A DNA stretch of 64,000 nucleotides from Pseudogemmobacter humi (GTDB taxonomy: Bacteria; Pseudomonadota; Alphaproteobacteria; Rhodobacterales; Rhodobacteraceae), in contig NZ_UXAW01000051.1 in the NCBI RefSeq assembly GCF_900609055.1, positions 1 through 64,000 of the forward strand, read 5' to 3'. Shown here piece by piece: positions 35,559 through 43,915 of the stretch. Under the pieces are notes generated by a model, which saw nothing but the letters and a program-made list of their open reading frames with translations, searched no databases and was not told the origin of the DNA. Made by a program: the position numbers and the translations under genes. Position 1 is the stretch's first letter. Each line of letters starts with the position of its first letter.

Positions 35559-36704
35559 TCAGGCGACACGACGTCCCTGGACCCAGACGCCGCGCACAGA
35601 TTCGGCATTGCTGACCCTGGAAACGCGGACCAGGTCCGCTCTTGCATCCAGCTCGATCTTTCCGCGATCCGACAGGCCGACAGCCTCTGCGGGGGCCGCC
35701 GTGACGGTCGCGACACCACGGGAGAGGTCGCCCCAGAGGTCGCCGAGCATCAGCGCCGCCGAGAGGAGCGACGATGGCACGTAGTCGGAGGAGATGATTT
35801 CCAGAAGCTCGGCCTCGGCCAGATCGGCGGCGGCGACATTGCCGGAATGGCTGCCGCCGCGGATCAGGTTCGGCGCACCCATCATCACCTTGATGCCGTG
35901 TTCTTTGCAGGCTCGGGCCGCCTCGACGGTGGTGGGAAACTCGGCGAACTGCACGCCATGCCCGGCCGAGCGGATGACATGCGAGACTTCCGTGTCGTCA
36001 TGGCTGGCCAGAACCGCGCCATACCGGCGGGCGGCCGAGACGGCCGCGGCTTCGTGGATGGCGCCGTGGCGGGCGGACAATGCCTTCTGCGTGGCGACAT
36101 GGGTCTCGAATTCGGCATCGCTGATGCCGTGCTTCCCCATGACATACCTGCGCAGCTGCGTCAGGTCGCGGAACTGCCGCTCACCCGGCGTGTGGTCCAT
36201 AAGGCTGACGATGCCGATCCGGTCCTCGGGGCCGAACTTGTCCAGCTCTCCGACCAGGGTTTCCGAGCAGACCTCGGCGCGGAGATGCAGGAAATGGCTG
36301 ATCTTCAGCGCACCAGCGGTCCGCAGGCCCAGGATCTCGTCGGCCAGCGCCCGGGCATATTCGCCATAGTTAGCCCTGGCATTCGACACGACGGATCCGA
36401 CGCGCAGGGCGTCGAAGACCGTGGTGATCCCGACGCTGGCGAGCTCTGCGTCATGCGCGATGATTGCGGCAGCATGGGGCCAGTCGACCTTGGGGCGAGG
36501 TTCGATGTGTCGCTCCAGGTTGTCCGTGTGCAGTTCGATGAGACCGGGCATCAGCAGGTCGCCGCCGCAATCCTCGGCGCCGCGGGGCAGATCGCTGCCT
36601 TGGGCGATTTCCGCGATCCTGCCGTCCAGGATCCGCACCTGCCCGCGCAGGATCTCGCCCGGAAGGACCAGGGCGGCGTTGGCAAGGATGGTTTCGCTGG
36701 TCAT
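35559..36704 (-). CDS. phnM: alpha-D-ribose 1-methylphosphonate 5-triphosphate diphosphatase PhnM
   Basis: 381 aa amidohydrolase-fold enzyme of the C-P lyase pathway; it removes pyrophosphate from the 5-triphosphate made by PhnGHIL, giving the PhnJ substrate. Metal ligands are recognisable in LMPGLIELHTDNLERHIEPRP (HxD), SLMDHTPGERQFRDL, VLASHDDTEVSHV. The end has VTAAPAEAVGLSDRGKIELDARADLV. It is the canonical PhnM; a second, divergent copy lies at 48929. It is read divergently from the DUF1045 gene with a palindromic PHO-box-like site in the 95-bp gap. Confidence 0.95.
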   Translation of the reverse strand: MTSETILANAALVLPGEILRGQVRILDGRIAEIAQGSDLPRGAEDCGGDLLMPGLIELHTDNLERHIEPRPKVDWPHAAAIIAHDAELASVGITTVFDALRVGSVVSNARANYGEYARALADEILGLRTAGALKISHFLHLRAEVCSETLVGELDKFGPEDRIGIVSLMDHTPGERQFRDLTQLRRYVMGKHGISDAEFETHVATQKALSARHGAIHEAAAVSAARRYGAVLASHDDTEVSHVIRSAGHGVQFAEFPTTVEAARACKEHGIKVMMGAPNLIRGGSHSGNVAAADLAEAELLEIISSDYVPSSLLSAALMLGDLWGDLSRGVATVTAAPAEAVGLSDRGKIELDARADLVRVSRVSNAESVRGVWVQGRRVA

Positions 36705-36760
36705 GTTGTCCTCGATTGGCTTGCGACCCGCAGCGGGATGGCCTCTGCTGACATGGTCCC

Positions 36761-36778
36761 GTCACACCGGCGTGACAA
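36761..36778 (-). promoter_or_regulatory. Candidate PHO box between phnM and the DUF1045 gene
   Basis: On the minus strand TTGTCAC-GCCG-GTGTGAC fits the CTGTCAT-N4-CTGTCAT pattern with matches in both halves; GTCAC..GTGAC also makes it an inverted repeat, so it could serve both divergent promoters. It ends 57 bp before the phnM ATG and 22 bp before the DUF1045 ATG. Confidence 0.5.
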
Positions 36779-36799
36779 AATCCCGCTACCCCAGCCCGA

Positions 36800-37480
36800 A
36801 TGGACAAGATGAAGCGTTACGCCGTCTATTACTCCCCGCGCGAGCCGACCTTTGCCTGCCGGGCCAACGAATGGCTGGGCCGCGATCCGGCCACCGGCCA
36901 GGCTCTGCCGCAGCCGGTGCTGGCGGGCGTCGGCGACCCCCATACCCTGACCTCCGAGCCAAGGCGCTACGGGTTCCACGGCACGCTCCGCGCGCCCTTC
37001 CGCCCCGCCGGGGGCGTGAGCGGGGAGATGATCCTCGACCGTGTGGCAATGCTTGCCGCGCGGCTGGCGCCGGTGGTCTGCGAGGGGTTGCGGCTTGAGA
37101 TCCTGCACGGGTTTCTGGCGCTGACCCCGGTCGGCTGCAAGGCGGCACTGTCCAACTTCGCGGCAAGGGTGGTCGAAGGAACCGACGATTTGCGCGCGCC
37201 CCTGACCGAGGCCGAAATCGCCCGGCGCCACCCGGAACGTCTCTCGCCCCGCCAGCGTCAGCTTCTGGACCGCTGGGGCTATCCGCATGTGATGGAGGAG
37301 TTCCGCTTCCACCTTACGCTGACCGACCGGCTCGACCATCCCGAACCCGTCCGCGAGGCGCTGGAAACCCACTTTGCCCCCGTGCTGCCCAGGCCCTTTG
37401 CGATCGAGGATCTCTGCCTGTTTGGCGAGGACCCTTCGGGCCGCTTCCACCTTCTCCACCGCTACGCCCTCACCGGCTGA
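36800..37480 (+). CDS. DUF1045 / 2H-phosphoesterase-like phosphonate operon protein
   Basis: 226 aa; an ATG at 36809 (MKRYAVYY) is an alternative start. Two HxTL/HxTx motifs, GFHGTLRAPF (near residue 56) and FRFHLTLTDRL (near 170), are the signature of 2H phosphoesterases, which open cyclic phosphates. The family is annotated 'putative phosphonate metabolism protein' because it travels with C-P lyase genes. No phnP is present in this cluster, so this enzyme may open the ribose 1,2-cyclic phosphate made by PhnJ; that is an inference. It converges with phnN, overlapping it by 19 nt. Confidence 0.85.
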   Translation: MDKMKRYAVYYSPREPTFACRANEWLGRDPATGQALPQPVLAGVGDPHTLTSEPRRYGFHGTLRAPFRPAGGVSGEMILDRVAMLAARLAPVVCEGLRLEILHGFLALTPVGCKAALSNFAARVVEGTDDLRAPLTEAEIARRHPERLSPRQRQLLDRWGYPHVMEEFRFHLTLTDRLDHPEPVREALETHFAPVLPRPFAIEDLCLFGEDPSGRFHLLHRYALTG

Positions 37481-37986
37481 AGCAAGGTAAGCAGCCGCGC
37501 GATGCCGTCCTCGGGTAAGCCGTCGTTCACCACTGTTTGGAAGGCGATCCCCTCGGGCATCCCGAAAGCAGCACGGGAGAGACGCTCGCGGATGTCATCT
37601 GCTCTCTCGCGCCCCCGCGTGGCAAGGCGTGCGGCCAGGACAATGGCAGGCGCGGTGACAAGGATGACGCGGAGGCCGGGAAAAACCGCCGCCGCCCGAG
37701 GCAGGACAGCGCGGCTGCCATTGAAGATCACATCGCCGGGGCCGTCCGCCTGGTCCCTCGGGATGCCGTAGGACAGGCCGTGCGCCTCCCAGGTCAGGGC
37801 GAAGTCGCGGCGCGCCCGGCGGTATGCGAATTCGGCGGGGGTGACCCCCTCGAAATCCTCACCCCCGGCCTCTGTCGGACGGGTGATGACCCGGCGGACA
37901 AGGTGCAGGTCGGGCCGGGCCGCAAGCGCACCGCGGATCAGCGTGTCCTTCCCCGCGCCCGATGGTCCAACGATGGCGAAGATCAT
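37462..37986 (-). CDS. phnN: ribose 1,5-bisphosphokinase PhnN
   Basis: 174 aa guanylate-kinase-like enzyme. It phosphorylates ribose 1,5-bisphosphate to PRPP, the last step of the C-P lyase route. P-loop FAIVGPSGAGKDTLI at residues 3-17, the substrate region VRRVITRPTEAGGEDFEGVTPAEF and DVIFNGSRAVLP follow the family. Its start overlaps the phnL stop by 4 nt (ATGA). Last gene of the phnG-to-phnN operon. Confidence 0.94.
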   Translation of the reverse strand: MIFAIVGPSGAGKDTLIRGALAARPDLHLVRRVITRPTEAGGEDFEGVTPAEFAYRRARRDFALTWEAHGLSYGIPRDQADGPGDVIFNGSRAVLPRAAAVFPGLRVILVTAPAIVLAARLATRGRERADDIRERLSRAAFGMPEGIAFQTVVNDGLPEDGIARLLTLLQPVRA

Positions 37987-38666
37987 GCCGCCGCCCGCGG
38001 GGTGAAACCGGTCACATCGACCAGCCGGTCGCAGACCCGGGCACGGGCGCCCTCGTCGTGGAAGATGCCCAGGATCGCTGCGCCGCGGGCCCTGGCCTCT
38101 TCGATCAGGGTCAGGACGACCTCACGGTTGGCGGCGTCGAGGCTGGCGGTGGGCTCGTCCAGAAGCAATGCCGGAAAGGCATGGGCGAAACCGCGGGCGA
38201 TATTCACCCGCTGCTGCTCGCCACCCGAGAAGGTGGTGGGCGAAAGCGACCACAGCCGTTCCGGGATGTTCAGCCGTTGCAGCAGACAAGCCGCACGCTC
38301 GCGTGCCGGTTCGGCCGGGGTGCCTATTGCCAGGAGCGGTTCTGCCACCACGTCCAGCGTCGGCACACGGGGGACTACACGCAAGAACTGGCTGACATAG
38401 CCCAGGGTATGGCGGCGGAGCGCGATGATCTGGCGCGGTTCTGCCCGAACCACGTCGAGATCCCCGACCACAAGCCGCCCGCCCGCGGCCAGGTAGTTGC
38501 CGCAGACCATCCGCATCAGGGTGGATTTCCCCGCGCCGGACTGGCCGGTCAGGCCGACACATTCCCCCGGATTCACAGCCAGGGCGGCCCCGGCCATCAC
38601 CGGGATGACGGCGCCGCCCTGGTTGTGAAGCGTGAAGGACTTCGACAGGTTCTCGATGCGGATCAT
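37983..38666 (-). CDS. phnL: C-P lyase system ATPase PhnL
   Basis: 227 aa ABC-type ATPase that takes part in the C-P lyase complex rather than in transport. Walker A GLTGQSGAGKSTLMRM, signature FSGGEQQRVNIARG, Walker B LLLDEPTASLD. It follows phnK by 4 bp and overlaps phnN by 4 nt. The order phnK-phnL-phnN agrees with other C-P lyase operons; PhnL acts with PhnGHI in attaching methylphosphonate to ATP. Confidence 0.95.
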   Translation of the reverse strand: MIRIENLSKSFTLHNQGGAVIPVMAGAALAVNPGECVGLTGQSGAGKSTLMRMVCGNYLAAGGRLVVGDLDVVRAEPRQIIALRRHTLGYVSQFLRVVPRVPTLDVVAEPLLAIGTPAEPARERAACLLQRLNIPERLWSLSPTTFSGGEQQRVNIARGFAHAFPALLLDEPTASLDAANREVVLTLIEEARARGAAILGIFHDEGARARVCDRLVDVTGFTPRAAA

Positions 38667-38670
38667 GGGC

Positions 38671-39456
38671 TTACACCTGAAGGACAGAGGAGACGAGAAG
38701 CTGCGTATAGGCGTGCTGCGGATCGTCGAGCACCTGATCGGTCAGGCCCTGCTCCACCACCCGGCCCGATTTCATCACCATCAGCCGGTGCGCCAGCAGC
38801 CGCACAACGGCGAGGTCGTGGGTCACGATGATGACCGACAGGCCGAGGTCCCGCACCAGCCCGCGCAGAAGGTCCAGAAGCCGCGCCTGCACACTGACAT
38901 CGAGGCCCCCTGTGGGCTCGTCCATGAACACCAGCCGCGGCGAGGTGACGAGGTTCCGCGCGATCTGCAACCTCTGCTGCATCCCCCCCGAGAAAGCCGA
39001 GGGCCGGTCATCCACCCGGTCGGCGGCAATCTCGACCCTGCCCAGCCAGTCCACGGCCTTGCCGCGGATCTGCCCATAGTGCCGCGCCCCCACCGCCATC
39101 AGCCGCTCGCCGACGTTGCCGCCCGCGCTGACACCCATGCGCAGCCCGTCGCGCGGATTCTGGTGGACATAGGCCCAGTCGGTGCGGCCAAGCCGCCGGC
39201 GCTCGGTCTCTGCCATCGCCAGCACGTCACGGCCGTCGTAGCTGACGCGACCAAGGTCCGCCCGCTGGTGGCCCGCAAGGCAGGACAGCAGCGTGGACTT
39301 GCCCGACCCGCTTTCGCCGACGATGCCCAGCACCTCGCCCGGGTAGAGATCGAAGGACACGTCGGCACAGCCGATCCGCGGCCCATAACGCCTGGTCAGC
39401 CCCTCGACCTTCAGCAAAGGCTGGTCGGTGGCAGCCACCTTCTCCATCACCGTCAT
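38671..39456 (-). CDS. phnK: C-P lyase system ATPase PhnK
   Basis: 261 aa ABC-type ATPase that binds the PhnGHIJ core. Walker A GIVGESGSGKSTLLS, signature FSGGMQQRLQIARN, Walker B RLVFMDEPTGGLD. The start overlaps the phnJ stop (39453-39456). It resembles dipeptide-transporter ATPases; the operon context and the HQRADLGRVSYDGRDV segment identify PhnK. Confidence 0.95.
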   Translation of the reverse strand: MTVMEKVAATDQPLLKVEGLTRRYGPRIGCADVSFDLYPGEVLGIVGESGSGKSTLLSCLAGHQRADLGRVSYDGRDVLAMAETERRRLGRTDWAYVHQNPRDGLRMGVSAGGNVGERLMAVGARHYGQIRGKAVDWLGRVEIAADRVDDRPSAFSGGMQQRLQIARNLVTSPRLVFMDEPTGGLDVSVQARLLDLLRGLVRDLGLSVIIVTHDLAVVRLLAHRLMVMKSGRVVEQGLTDQVLDDPQHAYTQLLVSSVLQV

Positions 39457-40343
39457 GCCGCACCCTCCGGCTCGGGCGCCCAGAGACGCCCCTTCATGCC
39501 CCGCGCCCGTCGCCCGGCGCAGTAATCAGTGTCCGAGCAGACGAACATCCGCCCGCCCTGGTCGTCGGTGATCACCTCATCCAGATAGCTGTCCTTCGCA
39601 CCGCAGAGGTCGCAGTCGTGTGGCGCCTTCGAGGTCTCGAACGGATGGTCGTCGAAATCCAGGCTCACCACCCCGGTCCATGGCGGCAGGGCGTAGATCC
39701 GCTGCTCGCGCCCTGCGCCGAACAGCTGGATCGCCGGGCTGCCGGAAAGTTTCGGATTGTCGAACTTCGGAATCGGCGATGGGTCCATGACATAGCGCCC
39801 CTCCACCTTCACCGGATAGGCATAGGCGGTCGCGATCTGACCATGCCGCGCGACATCCTCGTAAAGTTTCACATGCATCAGCCCATATTCCTCAAGCTCG
39901 TGCATCTTCCGCGTCTCGGTCTCGCGGGGTTCCAGAAAGCGCAGGGGTTCGGGGATCGGCACCTGGAAGACCAGGATCTGGCCTTCGGTCAGCGGCGTTT
40001 CGGGTATGCGGTGGCGGGTCTGGATGACGGTCGCCTCGCCCGTCGCCCCGGTGGTCGCAACCCCGGCGGTGCGCTGAAAGAAGCGGCGGATCGAGACGGC
40101 GTTCGTCGTATCGTCCGCCCCCTGGTCGATGACCTTCAGCCGGTCCTCGGGCACAAGGCAGGCCGCCGTTACCTGCACCCCGCCGGTGCCCCAGCCATAG
40201 GGCATCGGCATCTCGCGGCTGGCGAAGGGCACCTGACAACCCGGCACCGCGATGCCCTTCAGGATCGCCCGGCGGATCATGCGCTTGGTCTGCTCGTCGA
40301 GATAGGCGAAATTGTAAGCGTCCTGCGGCGAAAGGTCAGACAT
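39453..40343 (-). CDS. phnJ: C-P lyase radical SAM enzyme PhnJ
   Basis: 296 aa. PhnJ cleaves the carbon-phosphorus bond of ribose 1-phosphonate 5-phosphate. The unusual iron-sulfur Cys cluster is complete: CDLC, then after 21 residues FVC, then SDTDYC (C-x2-C-x21-C-x5-C), the same spacing as in E. coli PhnJ. The N-terminal Gly region AVPGCQVPFASREMPMPYGWGTGGVQ is also conserved. All features needed for activity are visible. It follows phnI by 33 bp. Confidence 0.97.
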   Translation of the reverse strand: MSDLSPQDAYNFAYLDEQTKRMIRRAILKGIAVPGCQVPFASREMPMPYGWGTGGVQVTAACLVPEDRLKVIDQGADDTTNAVSIRRFFQRTAGVATTGATGEATVIQTRHRIPETPLTEGQILVFQVPIPEPLRFLEPRETETRKMHELEEYGLMHVKLYEDVARHGQIATAYAYPVKVEGRYVMDPSPIPKFDNPKLSGSPAIQLFGAGREQRIYALPPWTGVVSLDFDDHPFETSKAPHDCDLCGAKDSYLDEVITDDQGGRMFVCSDTDYCAGRRARGMKGRLWAPEPEGAA

Positions 40344-40376
40344 GGCAATTGCCCCCGTGAAGGATGGTGCGGCAGG

Positions 40377-41468
40377 TCATTCCGCCGCCTCCTGCATCGC
40401 CTGGGCCTCGGCCCGCAGCTTGCGGACCAGTTCCAGCTCGGCCTGGAAGTCGACGTAATGCGGCAGCTTGATATGTTCGAGGAACCCGGTGGCCTGGATG
40501 TTGTCGCAGTGCATCAGGACGAACTCCTCGTCCTGCGCCGGGGCGCCGGTGAAGTCCTCGCCCAGCTCCTGCCAGCGCAATGCCCGGTCCACCAGGCTCA
40601 TCGCTATGGCCTTGCGTTCGGACTGGCCCGGCACCAGCCCATAGCCGCGGGTGAACTGCGGCGGTTCGGTCTTCGAGCCCCTGAACTGGTTCACCGTCTC
40701 ACATTCGGTCAGCTCGATCTCGCCGATCCCGACCGCGAAGCCCAGCTCGGGGATATCGACCTCGACCGCCACGCGGCCGATCCGCAGCTCGCCCACGAAG
40801 GCATGGGTGCGGCCATAGCCGCGCTGTGTGGAATAGGCCATCGACAGGACGAACCCCTCGTCCGCGCGCGCCAGGGCCTGCAACCGCAGCGCCCGGCCGG
40901 CTGGAAGCTCCATCGGCTGGCGGGTCAGGTCTGGCGGCGGGGTATCGTCGGGTGAGGCGGCTTCGATCAGTCCGTCCCGGTTCAGGAAGCCGGTGACATG
41001 CGGGACATGCGCCGTGGGGGACGCCCCGGTCGTGGGGGCGCCAGGGGCAGGCGCACCGCCCTCGGCCATCAGCGCAAAATCCAGAAGCCGGTGCGTGTAG
41101 TCGAAGGTCGGGCCCAGCACCTGTCCGCCCGGCAGGTCCTTGAAGGTCGCGCTGATCCGCCGGTCGATCACCATGGCACCAGTGTCCACCGGCCGCGATG
41201 CGGCCAGCCGCGGCAGGGTGGTGCGATAGGCGCGGATCAGGAAGACCGCCTCGATCAGGTCGCCCCGCGCCTGCTTGATCGCCAGCGCCGCAAGGTCGGG
41301 ATCGTAGAGCGAACCCTCGGCCATCACCCGGTTCACCGCGAGCCGCATCTGCTCGCGGATCTGGGGGATCGTCAGCTCCGGCACCGAAGGATCGCCCCGG
41401 CGCTCCTCGGCCAGCCACTGATGCGCATTGTCGATGGCGCGTTCGCCACCCTTCACGGCCACATACAT
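40377..41468 (-). CDS. phnI: C-P lyase core subunit PhnI
   Basis: 363 aa from MYVAVKGGERAIDNAHQWL, the invariant start of PhnI; the frame is open upstream inside phnH in antisense-like composition. PhnI is the nucleosidase of the complex and, with PhnG, H and L, exchanges the adenine of ATP for the alkylphosphonate. Typical blocks: LTIPQIREQMRLAVNRVMAEGSLYD, AFLIRAYRTTLPRL, QRGYGRTHAFVGELR, FVLMHCDNIQATGFLEHIKLPHYVDFQ. The start shares one base with the phnH stop (TGATG). Confidence 0.96.
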   Translation of the reverse strand: MYVAVKGGERAIDNAHQWLAEERRGDPSVPELTIPQIREQMRLAVNRVMAEGSLYDPDLAALAIKQARGDLIEAVFLIRAYRTTLPRLAASRPVDTGAMVIDRRISATFKDLPGGQVLGPTFDYTHRLLDFALMAEGGAPAPGAPTTGASPTAHVPHVTGFLNRDGLIEAASPDDTPPPDLTRQPMELPAGRALRLQALARADEGFVLSMAYSTQRGYGRTHAFVGELRIGRVAVEVDIPELGFAVGIGEIELTECETVNQFRGSKTEPPQFTRGYGLVPGQSERKAIAMSLVDRALRWQELGEDFTGAPAQDEEFVLMHCDNIQATGFLEHIKLPHYVDFQAELELVRKLRAEAQAMQEAAE

Positions 41469-42037
41469 CAGATCGCCTCCACGCGGGTGGACCGGGGCAG
41501 GCCGGCGATGCGGTCGCCGGCGGTGAAAAGCGTATCGAAGCCCAGCGGGAACAGCGCCCGGTTGGCGCGGAAGGCCGCGGTTTCGGGCAGGTTCAGCCAG
41601 GTTGCCGCCCCGATCCCCGGGCCGGTCAGCGCAGGGCCGTGGTTGACCAGCCGGTCGCATTCCACGATCAGCGTGGCCGAACGGTCGGGATAGTCGGGCT
41701 GGCCGATCCGGAAGCGCGAGACTGGTTGCAGCGCCTCCCAGGGGCCAACCGCAAAATCCGCGTCTTCGGCCTTGGCCAGCGGCGCGCCGATGTGGAAGGC
41801 CACCCAGTCGCGCACGGCAGGGCAGTCGGCCTCGCCCGCGAGGTGCAGGCGTGTCGTCGGGTCGGTAAGGACCAGAAGCGCCACGCCTGCCGCGATGGAC
41901 AGGGGGGCGGGCGGTGTCGCCCCCTGGACCCGCCGGATCGTGCCCGGGCGCGCCATCGCTTCCAAAATCTCGCGGAAGGCGCGGGCGGACTGGACGGGGG
42001 CCTCGGCGAATCCGCCCTCAAGCGCGTCAGCGATCAT
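41468..42037 (-). CDS. phnH: C-P lyase core subunit PhnH
   Basis: 189 aa. Motifs ARAFREILEAMARPGTIRRV, ALLVLTDPTTRLHLAGEA, VECDRLVNHGPALTGPGI and ANRALFPLGFDTLF are characteristic of PhnH. It is a structural subunit in the (PhnGHIJ)2 core. It overlaps phnG by 4 nt and phnI by 1 nt, indicating coupled translation at equal ratios. Confidence 0.95.
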   Translation of the reverse strand: MIADALEGGFAEAPVQSARAFREILEAMARPGTIRRVQGATPPAPLSIAAGVALLVLTDPTTRLHLAGEADCPAVRDWVAFHIGAPLAKAEDADFAVGPWEALQPVSRFRIGQPDYPDRSATLIVECDRLVNHGPALTGPGIGAATWLNLPETAAFRANRALFPLGFDTLFTAGDRIAGLPRSTRVEAI

Positions 42038-42483
42038 TCGTCCTCTCCCCGGACCATGGTGAAGAAATCGACTTTTGTGCCTGCGGCCTTCGCAGCGCGG
42101 ATCGCACGGGCGGCCCCGGCTTCGGCCTCCAGCGGCTGAAGCACCCGCGACATCAGGTCGGAGGCCCGGTCGGTCTGCATCAACGCATCCACTGCCGCCG
42201 CCCGCAGCGCATGGCCCTTGTCGCGGCCCTGCACCCAGGCATGCCCCACTTCGCCCGAGACCAGCCGGACCGAGGCCCGCGTGACCGTCATCTCGCCAAG
42301 GTTGAAGGCCGCGCCGGTCGCCCCGACCCGCCCCCGCACCATCACCGCGCCGATCTCGGGCTGGCGAAGAACAGTATGCACGGGAAGGTCCGGCACAAGC
42401 GCAGCCAGCCGCACCGGCGAAGCCTTGGCAAGCGCGGCCATCCAGGTCTTGCGGGCCAGAGGTGGGGCGTCGGTCATTTTCAT
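42034..42483 (-). CDS. phnG: C-P lyase core subunit PhnG
   Basis: 149 aa. First gene of the C-P lyase operon. Conserved PhnG parts: WMAALAKASPVRL, LRQPEIGAVMVRGRVGATGAAFNLGEMTVTRASVRL and GHAWVQGRDKGHALRAAAVDALMQ. PhnG forms the core with PhnH, I and J. It is divergent from phnF; the 112-bp gap contains the operator palindrome 18 bp upstream of its ATG, where repressor binding would block transcription. Confidence 0.95.
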   Translation of the reverse strand: MKMTDAPPLARKTWMAALAKASPVRLAALVPDLPVHTVLRQPEIGAVMVRGRVGATGAAFNLGEMTVTRASVRLVSGEVGHAWVQGRDKGHALRAAAVDALMQTDRASDLMSRVLQPLEAEAGAARAIRAAKAAGTKVDFFTMVRGEDE

Positions 42484-42500
42484 CTCGACAGGTTAAGGGG

Positions 42501-42522
42501 GTTGTCTAGAATACTAGACAAC
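42501..42522. promoter_or_regulatory. phnF operator: Perfect palindrome, probable PhnF operator
   Basis: 9-bp arms GTTGTCTAG and CTAGACAAC flank AATA. HutC-subfamily GntR repressors such as PhnF bind this kind of T-G/T-A-x-A-C/A palindrome. It lies 18 bp from the phnG start and 74 bp from the phnF start, the expected place for shared control of the divergent genes. Confidence 0.8.
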
Positions 42523-42568
42523 TATACAAATAATACCTGACAGTGGGCCATCGGCCAACCGGAGAGTT

Positions 42569-42586
42569 GTGAATTTTTCATGACGG
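42569..42586 (-). promoter_or_regulatory. Candidate PHO box between phnG and phnF
   Basis: Read on the minus strand, CCGTCAT-GAAA-AATTCAC gives 12 of 18 matches to the E. coli-type consensus CTGTCATAAATCTGTCAC. It lies about 86 bp upstream of phnG, on the far side of the PhnF operator, a normal arrangement for an activator plus repressor. It is only 10 bp before phnF's TTG start. Confidence 0.4.
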
Positions 42587-42595
42587 GATAAGCCC

Positions 42596-43306
42596 TTGAA
42601 GGAAGCCATCTGGTCCGCCATCGCGGCGGCGCTGACCGAAGAGATCGCCGCTGGTCACTACCGCCCCGGCGACAGGCTGCCGACCGAGGCGACGCTGGCG
42701 GCCCGGTTCGGGGTAAACCGCCACACCGTCCGCCATGCGCTGGCCGCGCTGGCCGAGCGTGGCCTCGTCCACTCCCGGCAGGGCGCAGGGGTCTTCGTGG
42801 CTCCGCGGCCGACTGACTATCCGCTGGGTCGGCGGGTCCGCTTTCACCAGAACGTGCTTGCGGCCGGGCAGACCCCCTCGCGCCGCATCAACAGGGCTGA
42901 GACGCGCCCCTGCGATCCCGGGGAAGCCAGAATCCTTCGTCTGAAGCCGGGCGATGCGGTGCATGTGGTCGAGGGCGTGTCCCTGGCGGATGATCAACCG
43001 ATTGCGGCCTTCCGGTCGGTGTTTCCGGCCGCCCGGTTTCCGGGTCTGCTGGCCTCGGTCCGCGAGACGGGCTCGATCACCCGCTCCCTCGCAGACGCGG
43101 GGCTCACCGACTACACCCGCGCCGAGACGCGGCTGACGGCGCAGCTTGCCGATCCGGTGCTGGCGGTGGCACTGGCAGTGCGGCCAGGCGCGCCGGTCAT
43201 GCGGACGGTGGCGGTGAACGTGGATCCGGCCGGGGCGCCGGTAGAGCTGGGCACGACCTGGTTCGCGGGCGAGCGGGTCACGCTGACGGTGGCGGATCAG
43301 CCCTGA
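42596..43306 (+). CDS. phnF: GntR-family repressor PhnF
   Basis: 236 aa. TTG start; no in-frame ATG is close. Residues 1-70 form the winged helix of GntR regulators (IAAALTEEIAAGHYRPGDRLPTEATLAARFGVNRHTVRHALAALAERG). Residues 90-236 form the UTRA ligand domain of the HutC subfamily (FRSVFPAARFPG, ETRLTAQLADP, VNVDPAGAPVELGTTWFAGERV). It likely represses phnG and itself through the palindrome at 42501-42522. It ends 10 nt inside the convergent hexapeptide-transferase gene. Confidence 0.92.
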   Translation: MKEAIWSAIAAALTEEIAAGHYRPGDRLPTEATLAARFGVNRHTVRHALAALAERGLVHSRQGAGVFVAPRPTDYPLGRRVRFHQNVLAAGQTPSRRINRAETRPCDPGEARILRLKPGDAVHVVEGVSLADDQPIAAFRSVFPAARFPGLLASVRETGSITRSLADAGLTDYTRAETRLTAQLADPVLAVALAVRPGAPVMRTVAVNVDPAGAPVELGTTWFAGERVTLTVADQP

Positions 43307-43914
43307 TATTTTTCCAGGAAGGCCTCGGCCCTCAGGCTGCGGAAGTCGATCAGCGCAGCCCGCAGCCGGTCGTGGCTCCAGTCCCACCAGGCCAGTGCCA
43401 GCAGCCGGTCGGCGATGCCTGCCGCAAAGCGGCGGCGCAGCGGCTGAGCGGGGATCCCGGCCATGATCATGTAGGGAGCCACGTCCCTGGTCACCACCGC
43501 GCCCGAGGCGATGACGGCGCCGGCACCGATGGTGACCTCCGGTTTCACGATCACCCCGTGCCCGAGCCAGCAGTCGGGGCCGAGCACGGTGCGGCGGCCG
43601 GCGCGGTGGGCCATGAATTCGGCATCGTCGGCGATGTCGTCCCAGTAATGGGTCGAGCGGTAAAGGAAATGGTGCAGGCTGGCGTTCGCCATCGGATGAT
43701 CGGTCGGACCGATCCGGGTCATCGCGGCGATGTTGGCGAACTTGCCGACGCTGGTGTTGGCGATGTCGGACAGCCGGTCGCAATAGGCATAGTCCCCGAA
43801 GCCGGAGTTCAGGACGCGGCTGCCCTCGCCCACCTCGCACCAGGCGCCGAAAGTCGAGTTGACGATCAGGCAGCCGGGGTGGACCAGCGGTTCGGTGGCG
43901 GAAAGCTTCGGCAT
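43297..43914 (-). CDS. phosphonate-operon hexapeptide-repeat acyltransferase
   Basis: 205 aa left-handed beta-helix protein: hexapeptide turns such as VGEGSRVLNSGFGDYAYC, GPDCWLGHGVIVKPEVTIGAGAVIASGAVVTRDV and MIMAGIPAQPLRRR. It belongs to the xenobiotic/chloramphenicol acetyltransferase-like group found in C-P lyase operons (phosphonate metabolism, transferase hexapeptide repeat). By analogy with PhnO it may acetylate aminoalkylphosphonates, but this is not shown. It lies one nt downstream of the second permease gene, at the end of the phnCDEE unit. Confidence 0.9.
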   Translation of the reverse strand: MPKLSATEPLVHPGCLIVNSTFGAWCEVGEGSRVLNSGFGDYAYCDRLSDIANTSVGKFANIAAMTRIGPTDHPMANASLHHFLYRSTHYWDDIADDAEFMAHRAGRRTVLGPDCWLGHGVIVKPEVTIGAGAVIASGAVVTRDVAPYMIMAGIPAQPLRRRFAAGIADRLLALAWWDWSHDRLRAALIDFRSLRAEAFLEKYQG

Positions 43915-43915
43915 C

